A DNA stretch of 11,062 bases from CAZLHO01 sp964559455 (GTDB lineage: Bacteria; Krumholzibacteriota; Krumholzibacteriia; LZORAL124-64-63). Positions 6,706 through 11,062 of the stretch are shown here, one piece after another. The DNA lies in NCBI GenBank assembly GCA_964559455.1, contig CAZLHO010000077.1, forward strand, positions 1-11,062, given 5' to 3'. Numbering within the stretch: position 1 is the first letter of the stretch; each line of letters opens with the position of its first letter. The notes below the pieces were generated by a model that saw only the letters and a program-made list of their open reading frames with translations, was not told where the DNA came from and ran no database searches. Both the position numbers and the translations under genes were made by a program.

Positions 6706-7755
6706 ATGATCCTGGACCCGCCCATCATCCGCAAGACCGCGCAAGCGGCCGGGCTCGCCCTGGCGCTGCTGCTGACCCTGCTGATCGTCGCCCCGGCATC
6801 GGGCGCGCCCCGCATCGTGGTGGAGCCGTCGGCGATCGACTTCGGCGTCATGGAGCAGGATCTGGCCAGCGAGCAGTCCGTGACCATCCGCAACGACGGC
6901 GACGCCACGCTGCTCATCTCGCACGTCTCCAGCACCTGCGGCTGCACCGCCGCCGAGCCCGACAAGAAGGAACTGGCCCCCGGCGAATCCACGGTGATGA
7001 ACGTGACCTTCCGCAGCGGCAAGTTCCGCGGTCCCCAGACGAAGTACGTCAAGATCTCGTCCAACGACCCCCTGCGCGGCACGCTCGACGTGGCGGTGCT
7101 GGCCGACGTCTTCGTGCAGCTCTGGGCCGACCCGATGGCCGGCCTGCGCTTCCGTCACGTCGTGGCCGCCGACAGCCCCCGCGACACCTTCTTCGTCGCC
7201 TCATCGGAGGTCGACGTCCTGGAGGCCGAGCCGATCCGCTTCAACGACGAACTCTTCGCCGTCGAGACGCTGCCCGCCTACCAGGGCGACCCCCGCAGCG
7301 TGGGCTTCATCGTCAAGATCCGCGAGGACGCCCCCGCCGGCGGGTTCACAGAGGTGATCCGCATCGGCACCAACGTCAGCGGCAAGGGCTATATCGACGT
7401 CGACATGAAGGGCGACATCGTCGGGCGGGTCCTGCTGGTCCCCGACCGCGTCAACTTCCGCTACCTGACCAGGGACCACAAGACCGTGCGCACGATCGGC
7501 GTCCGCAGCTACGACGAGAACGTCGACCTGGTCGTCACCGCGGCCGAATGCGACCTGCCGGGCTTCGTCGTCAAGGAGATCATCAAGCGGAAGAAGAACT
7601 TCTACGAGATCCGGCTCGAGGGCTACCCGATCGAGGACGGGGACGAGCGGGCCGTCGAGACCCGCGGCCGCATCGACGGCGCGCTGGTCGTCTACACGAA
7701 CGTCCCCGACATGCCGCAGGCGAAGGCCGACCTGACCTACCTGCTGAAGATGTAG
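6706..7755 (+). CDS. Exported DUF1573-domain protein with an unassigned C-terminal region
   Basis: The 349-residue product opens with a short charged segment, a hydrophobic core (about 15-30) and a probable cleavage site near ASGA (31-34), indicating export. Residues about 35-135 match the DUF1573 pattern: VVEPSAIDFGVM, then IRNDGDATLLIS, STCGCTAAEP with Cys78 and Cys80, LAPGES and ISSNDPL. This is an Ig-like beta-sandwich domain of unknown function. Residues about 136-349 are beta-rich with a second VPDRVNF motif (246-251), possibly one or two more Ig-like domains; they have no recognisable family assignment. The ATG at 6706 follows GAGAGG by 6 bases; an upstream in-frame extension to 6538 lacks a ribosome binding site and would hide the signal peptide. 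It is first of three closely spaced genes. Confidence 0.85.
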   Translation: MILDPPIIRKTAQAAGLALALLLTLLIVAPASGAPRIVVEPSAIDFGVMEQDLASEQSVTIRNDGDATLLISHVSSTCGCTAAEPDKKELAPGESTVMNVTFRSGKFRGPQTKYVKISSNDPLRGTLDVAVLADVFVQLWADPMAGLRFRHVVAADSPRDTFFVASSEVDVLEAEPIRFNDELFAVETLPAYQGDPRSVGFIVKIREDAPAGGFTEVIRIGTNVSGKGYIDVDMKGDIVGRVLLVPDRVNFRYLTRDHKTVRTIGVRSYDENVDLVVTAAECDLPGFVVKEIIKRKKNFYEIRLEGYPIEDGDERAVETRGRIDGALVVYTNVPDMPQAKADLTYLLKM

Positions 7756-7766
7756 GATCGTCGCGA

Positions 7767-8270
7767 ATGAACGCCCGGACCTCCCTCTTTGCGCCCCGGC
7801 GCGGTCTCCTCACGGAGGCCGCGCTGGTGCTGGCCGTGGCGGCGGCCCTGGCTGCGGCCTCCTGGCTGGTGCGCACGCCGCGCCTGTCCCTGGCCGCCGA
7901 CGTCGAGGCCTACGCCCTGGACCTCGGCTTCCCGGTCGTGGACGCCGCCGGGGCCCTGGCCCTCTACGACGCCAATTCGCATCTCTTCATCGACACCCGT
8001 CCGGTGGACCCCGCGACCGCCGCGCGGATCCCCGGCTCGCTGCCGATCCGCCTCGTCAGCTTCGACGACGACCTGATCGCGGTCCTCGACTTCATGGCCC
8101 CGGAGGATCCGCTGCTGCTCTACGGCGACGGCAACCTCCAGATCCTCGCCGCGGTGGCCGAGCGCCTGACGGGGCGGGGCTTCACGGTCTTGACCCTGAT
8201 GAGGGGCTCCCTGCCCGCCTGGCGGGCGGCGGGCGGTCCCGTCAGCGGAGGGGAGACGCGGGATGGCTGA
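7767..8270 (+). CDS. Membrane-anchored rhodanese-like protein lacking the catalytic Cys
   Basis: The 167-residue product has one hydrophobic segment (about 16-36), probably an N-terminal anchor with the domain outside the cytoplasmic membrane. Residues about 60-158 follow the rhodanese fold: FIDTRPV at 74-80, ARIPGSLPIR at 86-95 in place of the usual HIPGA-x-IP, LLLYGDGN at 116-123 for the active-site loop, and LMRGSLPAW near the end for the usual KGG-x-x-W. The nucleophile of sulfurtransferases normally follows the Tyr of this loop; here it is Gly120, and the protein has no cysteine at all. A binding or structural role is therefore more likely than sulfur transfer. It begins 11 bases after the DUF1573 stop with a weak AGGA site, and its end overlaps the next gene by 8 bases, so the three are co-transcribed. 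Confidence 0.8.
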   Translation: MNARTSLFAPRRGLLTEAALVLAVAAALAAASWLVRTPRLSLAADVEAYALDLGFPVVDAAGALALYDANSHLFIDTRPVDPATAARIPGSLPIRLVSFDDDLIAVLDFMAPEDPLLLYGDGNLQILAAVAERLTGRGFTVLTLMRGSLPAWRAAGGPVSGGETRDG

Positions 8271-8715
8271 GCGGCGCTTTCCGGAACTGCCCCTCTGGCT
8301 CGACCTGATCCTGCGCCTGATCGTGGGCGCCACCTTCGTCTACGCCTCGCTCGACAAGATCGCCCATCCCGGCCAGTTCGCGCAGGTCATCTTCAACTAC
8401 CGCATGGTGCCCGCGCCGCTGCTCCACCCCATGGCCCTGCTGATGCCCTGGGTCGAAATGGTGGCCGGCCTCGCCGTGATCACGGGACTCGGCCGTCGCG
8501 GCGGCGGAGCCCTGCTCACGCTGCTGACGGGCGTATTCATCGTCGCCATCGGCGTCGCCCTGGCCCGCGGGCTGGACATTTCCTGCGGCTGTTTCGACAC
8601 CGCGAACGGCCACGCCGTCGGGCTGTCGCTGATGTTGCGCGACGTGGGGCTGCTGGCGGCCTGCCTGGCGCTCACCCTGGGCGCCCCCTCCCCTTCGCCC
8701 TCTCCTCGCGACTGA
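8263..8715 (+). CDS. MauE/DoxX-type four-helix membrane protein with CGC motif
   Basis: The 150-residue product has four predicted membrane helices at about 13-32, 55-75, 82-102 and 122-142. Family landmarks are YASLDKIAHPGQFA (27-40), NYRMVP (45-50), PWVEMVAGLAVITG (62-75) and DISCGCFD (105-112). MauE proteins are needed for correct maturation of the disulfide-rich methylamine dehydrogenase small subunit, and DoxD relatives take part in thiosulfate oxidation; by analogy a thiol-redox role at the membrane is inferred. Cys108 and Cys110 are the only obvious redox candidates. The ATG at 8263 follows GGAGGGGAG and overlaps the rhodanese stop. No mau structural genes are nearby, so a role in methylamine metabolism is not supported. 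Confidence 0.8.
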   Translation: MAERRFPELPLWLDLILRLIVGATFVYASLDKIAHPGQFAQVIFNYRMVPAPLLHPMALLMPWVEMVAGLAVITGLGRRGGGALLTLLTGVFIVAIGVALARGLDISCGCFDTANGHAVGLSLMLRDVGLLAACLALTLGAPSPSPSPRD

Positions 8716-8741
8716 ACGCCGGGCCTGCCGAATGCCGAGTG

Positions 8742-8756
8742 CGAAATTCAATTTCG
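8742..8756. promoter_or_regulatory. 15-base palindrome upstream of the ferredoxin promoter
   Basis: CGAAATT, a central C and AATTTCG form a perfect 7-base inverted repeat ending 18 bases before the -35 box. Size and position fit a dimeric transcription factor site, possibly an activator. No known regulator consensus is matched with confidence. Confidence 0.5.
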
Positions 8757-8774
8757 AGGCGTTGAAATCATTAT

Positions 8775-8804
8775 TTGACAACCCGAGCAGGACGGTCATT
8801 TATT
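8775..8804 (+). promoter_or_regulatory. Promoter of the ferredoxin gene
   Basis: A perfect TTGACA (8775-8780) is followed after 18 bases by TTTATT (8799-8804, 4 of 6). The surrounding stretch is AT-rich in an otherwise GC-rich region. The expected start near 8812 gives a leader of about 40 bases containing the AAGGAG ribosome binding site. Confidence 0.6.
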
Positions 8805-8850
8805 GCCGTAAATTGCCCGTTCGGCTTCCACCCAGGCAAGGAGTTCTGAA

Positions 8851-9027
8851 ATGCCCGCTCTCGTGAACGTTGACCTTTGCAACGGTTGCGAATCCTGCAT
8901 CGAGGCCTGCCCGACCGAGGCCATCACCATGGTCGACGGTCACGCCGTCGTCGATCCCGACGAGTGCACCGAGTGCGAGGCCTGTGTCGAGGTCTGCCCC
9001 GAGGAAGCCATCTCGATGGTCGACTGA
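8851..9027 (+). CDS. 2[4Fe-4S] bacterial-type ferredoxin, 58 residues
   Basis: This is a small, acidic cytoplasmic electron carrier. Two complete cluster motifs are visible: Cys10, 13, 16 and 20 followed by Pro (CNGCESCIEACP), and Cys39, 42, 45 and 49 followed by Pro (CTECEACVEVCP). The internal pseudo-twofold symmetry (TEAITMVDG and EEAISMVD after each motif) and the 58-residue length match clostridial-type ferredoxins, with no insertion between Cys42 and Cys45 as in the Alvin type. The ATG follows AAGGAG by 7 bases. The gene has its own promoter and a terminator directly downstream, so it is a strong monocistronic unit. Redox partners are not evident here. Confidence 0.96.
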   Translation: MPALVNVDLCNGCESCIEACPTEAITMVDGHAVVDPDECTECEACVEVCPEEAISMVD

Positions 9028-9051
9028 CCGGCGTCCCGGCCACTGCGAGTC

Positions 9052-9088
9052 GAGGGTCCCGTCCGATGGACGGGACCCTCTTCTTCTA
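9052..9088 (+). terminator. Intrinsic terminator of the ferredoxin gene
   Basis: GAGGGTCCCGTCC (9052-9064), loop GAT, and GGACGGGACCCTC (9068-9080) form a perfect 13-base stem followed by TTCTTCTA. It starts 24 bases after the ferredoxin stop. The convergent MFS gene ends at 9109; on that strand the stem is preceded by an A-rich stretch but not followed by T residues, so it acts mainly in the plus direction. Confidence 0.9.
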
Positions 9089-9108
9089 TCCGGAGCGGTA
9101 GGCGAGGG

Positions 9109-10326
9109 TCAGTCGTTGCGCAGGGGATGCCGCCGGGTGACCAGCCACAGGCCGCCGGCGAAGACCAGCAGCATGGCGATCGCCGCGCCCAGCCGCGGGA
9201 AGACGGAGCCTAGTCCGCCGGTCCGCTGCCAGGCGCCGACCAGGGGCACCGCCGCGCTGCCGACGCCGAAGGTGAGGATGAATTTCAGGCCGTAGCCCGT
9301 GCTGCGCAGGCGCGGCGGCGTCAGCGCCGAGACCAGCGAGTTCTCGACGGGCTGCATGCCGAAGGCCAGGAAGGCGTAGGCCAGGGCGCAGAGCATCAAC
9401 GGCGGGCCGGAAAGCGCGCCGAGGGCGATCAGGAAGGGCAGCGACAGGCCGTGGAAGAGCAGGTAGAGCAGGCGCAGGTCGTGACGGTCGGCCAGGCGGC
9501 CGCCCACGGCCTGGCCCCAGGCTCCCGCCAGGTAGGCCAGCGAGGTCAGCAGGGTCGCCGCCGCCAGCCCGCGCCCGGTGCGCGGCAGCCACGAGACGGC
9601 GTCCAGGGCCGTCACCAGCCCGCCGATGCGCTCGGCGAAGAGCGCCGGCAGCACCAGGGTCTGCCCCCGGTAGGCCAGCCCCCCCATCATCATCGCCAGA
9701 CAGAGCAGGACGAAGCTCAGGACCAGCCGGCGGCGGCCGGGCGCGGCGCCGGCGCGGGGCGCCTCGACGTCGCCCTCGACCTTCAGGAAGAGGGCGCCGA
9801 GTCCCGCGGCCAGGCCGGGCACGGCCAGCACCACGTAGGCGCTGCGCCAGCCCAGCGTCACGGCCAGCACGCCCGTGGCGAAGGGGGCGACCACGACGCC
9901 CAGGTTCCCGTAGACCCCGTTGATGCCCAGGGCCCGGCCGCGACGGCGGACGCCGCGGCTGATCAGGCCCATGCCGGCGGGGTGGTAGATCGAGGCGCCG
10001 AGACCCACCACCGCCAGCGACAGCCGCAGGGCCTCGGGCGTGCGGCTGGCCGCGGCGGCCAGCGATCCGCCCGCGGTGACCAGCAGGCAGATGGCCAGCA
10101 TCCAGCGCGGGCGCCAGAGGTCGGTGAGCACGCCGGCCGGCAGGGCGCCCAGGCCGAAGAGAAGGTACATCCAGAAGCTGAGGCGGAGCACCTCGTCCAG
10201 GGGCAGGCCGAATTCCCCGCGCAGGACGAGCGCCAGCGAGGGGAAGACGAGCATGTAGAAATGCACCAGGAAATGGGCCACGCCGGTGACGAGCAGGATG
10301 TTCCGTTCGCGAGCGCGGTCGCTCAC
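9109..10326 (-). CDS. Major facilitator superfamily transporter
   Basis: The 405-residue polytopic inner-membrane protein has about twelve hydrophobic segments in two halves, joined by a hydrophilic loop rich in Arg and Ala (about 183-200). The loop between helices 2 and 3 has GVLTDLWRPRWML (65-77), the MFS motif-A region, and LGASIYHPAGMGLISR (109-124) resembles the helix 4 region of fosmidomycin-resistance-type (Fsr) exporters; GGRLADR (275-281) is the matching loop in the second half. The substrate cannot be told from sequence. The start is GTG at 10326 within GTGA, overlapping the stop of the adenosyltransferase gene, with GGGGAG 8 bases upstream. A longer open frame extends to 10551 inside the upstream gene but is only overlap. 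Coupling suggests a shared role or merely shared transcription with the cobalamin enzyme. Confidence 0.9.
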   Translation of the reverse strand: MSDRARERNILLVTGVAHFLVHFYMLVFPSLALVLRGEFGLPLDEVLRLSFWMYLLFGLGALPAGVLTDLWRPRWMLAICLLVTAGGSLAAAASRTPEALRLSLAVVGLGASIYHPAGMGLISRGVRRRGRALGINGVYGNLGVVVAPFATGVLAVTLGWRSAYVVLAVPGLAAGLGALFLKVEGDVEAPRAGAAPGRRRLVLSFVLLCLAMMMGGLAYRGQTLVLPALFAERIGGLVTALDAVSWLPRTGRGLAAATLLTSLAYLAGAWGQAVGGRLADRHDLRLLYLLFHGLSLPFLIALGALSGPPLMLCALAYAFLAFGMQPVENSLVSALTPPRLRSTGYGLKFILTFGVGSAAVPLVGAWQRTGGLGSVFPRLGAAIAMLLVFAGGLWLVTRRHPLRND

Positions 10327-10919
10327 GCCTCGGGCTCCCCGCTGAAATTGCCGTCGGGGCTCCAGGCCACCTCGGCGGCCCCGCAACGCAGGTTCAGCCA
10401 GCGGGCGGCGACAAAGAGGTAGTCGCTCAGGCGATTCAGCCAGCCCAGGACCTCGGCCGGCACCGCGATCACGCCGGCGGCGGCCACGGCGCGCCTTTCG
10501 GTCCGGCGGCAGACGGTGCGGGCCAGGTGCAGCGTGGCGCCGGCGGGACAACCGCCGGGCAGGATGAAGGCGCGCAGGGGGGGCAGGTCGCCCTCGAGGC
10601 GGTCGATGGCGGCCTCCATGGGAGCGGGGTCCAGCCCCGGCAGCGTGATCTCGCCGCGGGCCGCCCGGATCGAACGGTCGGGATCGGCGAGCAGCGCGCC
10701 GAGATCGAGAAGGCGTCCCTGCACGGCGGCCAGATCGTCGAGGAGCGGCGCCAGATCCTCCGCCGCAGCTTGCGCCAGGGCCGCGGCCAGGCCGACCAGG
10801 CTGTTCAGCTCGTCGATCTCGCCGTAGAGGTCGACCCGGTGATCGGACTTCGCAGTGCGTTCGCCGCCGAAGAGGGAGGTCTCTCCCCCGTCGCCGGTCC
10901 GAGTGTAGATGCGCGGCAT
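10323..10919 (-). CDS. Cob(I)alamin adenosyltransferase, PduO/MMAB type
   Basis: This cytoplasmic enzyme transfers the 5'-deoxyadenosyl group of ATP to cob(I)alamin, forming adenosylcobalamin. The 198-residue helical protein shows the N-terminal ATP motif YTRTGDGGETSLFGG (5-19), Lys24, DLYGEIDELNSLVG (30-43), FILPGG (118-123), the conserved basic stretch ARTVCRRTERR (133-143) and LNRLSDYLFVAAR (161-173). The length is normal for the trimeric PduO family. The ATG at 10919 follows GGAGG by 4 bases. Nothing in the window is an adenosylcobalamin-dependent enzyme, so this is likely a housekeeping or salvage enzyme. It precedes and is translationally coupled to the MFS gene. Confidence 0.96.
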   Translation of the reverse strand: MPRIYTRTGDGGETSLFGGERTAKSDHRVDLYGEIDELNSLVGLAAALAQAAAEDLAPLLDDLAAVQGRLLDLGALLADPDRSIRAARGEITLPGLDPAPMEAAIDRLEGDLPPLRAFILPGGCPAGATLHLARTVCRRTERRAVAAAGVIAVPAEVLGWLNRLSDYLFVAARWLNLRCGAAEVAWSPDGNFSGEPEA

Positions 10920-10935
10920 GATTCCTCCCGGGATG

Positions 10936-10962
10936 GGCGCCCCCCGGGGAAGGCGGGGCGCC
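10936..10962 (-). terminator. GC-rich hairpin between the right-edge gene and the adenosyltransferase gene
   Basis: GGCGCCCC (10936-10943) pairs with GGGGCGCC (10955-10962) across an 11-base loop, and flanking GGGA/TCCC can extend the stem past a small internal mismatch. There is no T-tract in either direction. It lies in the 65-base gap just upstream of the adenosyltransferase ribosome binding site, so it could be a factor-assisted terminator for the upstream gene or a leader structure affecting translation. Confidence 0.4.
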
Positions 10963-10984
10963 GTCCCAGCATAGCGCAGATCCC

Positions 10985-11062
10985 CTAGCGGACCAGAGAG
11001 AATCCGCGGGACGCGCGGACGCCGTCGCCCCGGACCACGGCCCGGTAGACGCCGGCGGGCAG
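10985..11062 (-). CDS. C-terminal end of a probable secreted protein (FlgD-like / type-A sorting-domain tail), cut by window edge
   Basis: The last 25 codons before a TAG stop at 10985-10987 are open to the window edge. They encode LPAGVYRAVV, a short Gly-Asp turn, then RASRGFSLVR. The pattern L-x-A/P-G-V-Y followed by a turn and a final basic-hydrophobic strand ending in VR is typical of the last repeat of FlgD-like Ig or type-A C-terminal sorting domains on secreted proteins of FCB bacteria. The length is too short for a firm call, and the protein itself is unknown. Confidence 0.55.
   Translation of the reverse strand: MPAGVYRAVVRGDGVRASRGFSLVR

Noticed and set aside
8870..9295. 141-codon plus-strand frame over the ferredoxin gene and terminator
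   Set aside because: It is out of frame with the eight-cysteine ferredoxin and runs through the terminator into the convergent gene.
10920..10984. Cobalamin riboswitch before the adenosyltransferase gene
   Set aside because: The gap is only 65 bases, far too short, and no B12-box-like sequence was seen.

Overview
The window is uniformly GC-rich bacterial DNA, densely coded, with short intergenic gaps. It carries ten genes: eight complete and two cut by the window edges. No rRNA, tRNA, CRISPR array, transposase or integrase is visible. The lineage cannot be fixed from this sequence. A gene tail at the right edge resembles the FlgD-like / type-A sorting C-terminus of secreted proteins in the FCB group. 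Together with the GC content, the DUF1573 protein and the PilB/GspE ATPase, this fits a high-GC FCB-type lineage (Eisenbacteria- or Krumholzibacteria-like) or a deltaproteobacterium-like organism. This is inference.

Left part, all on the minus strand. A PilB/GspE-type secretion ATPase runs off the left edge. Its N-terminus is a MshEN (c-di-GMP-binding type) domain. It is preceded by a ~580-base gene-free stretch with two long inverted repeats. Upstream lie a sulfatase-superfamily lipoprotein with Thr instead of Cys at the nucleophile position, then cysE and cysK, which overlap by four bases (GTGA) and form the two-step serine-to-cysteine pathway. A two-TM K+ channel with a cytoplasmic RCK domain follows.

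Middle part, plus strand, divergent from the channel. A three-gene operon encodes an exported DUF1573 protein, a membrane-anchored rhodanese-like protein lacking the catalytic cysteine, and a four-helix MauE/DoxX-type membrane protein with a CGC motif. Next is a separately promoted 58-residue 2[4Fe-4S] ferredoxin with a perfect TTGACA box, an upstream 15-base palindrome and a strong intrinsic terminator.

Right part, minus strand. A PduO-type cob(I)alamin adenosyltransferase is coupled through a second GTGA overlap to an MFS transporter. At the edge is the last 25 codons of a probable secreted protein.

The most interesting unit is the DUF1573 / Cys-less rhodanese / MauE operon. It looks like an envelope thiol or sulfur module of unknown function, placed between cysteine biosynthesis and a ferredoxin. 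The other points worth following are regulatory: the structured region upstream of the ATPase, the paired hairpins before cysK, and the palindrome at the ferredoxin promoter.
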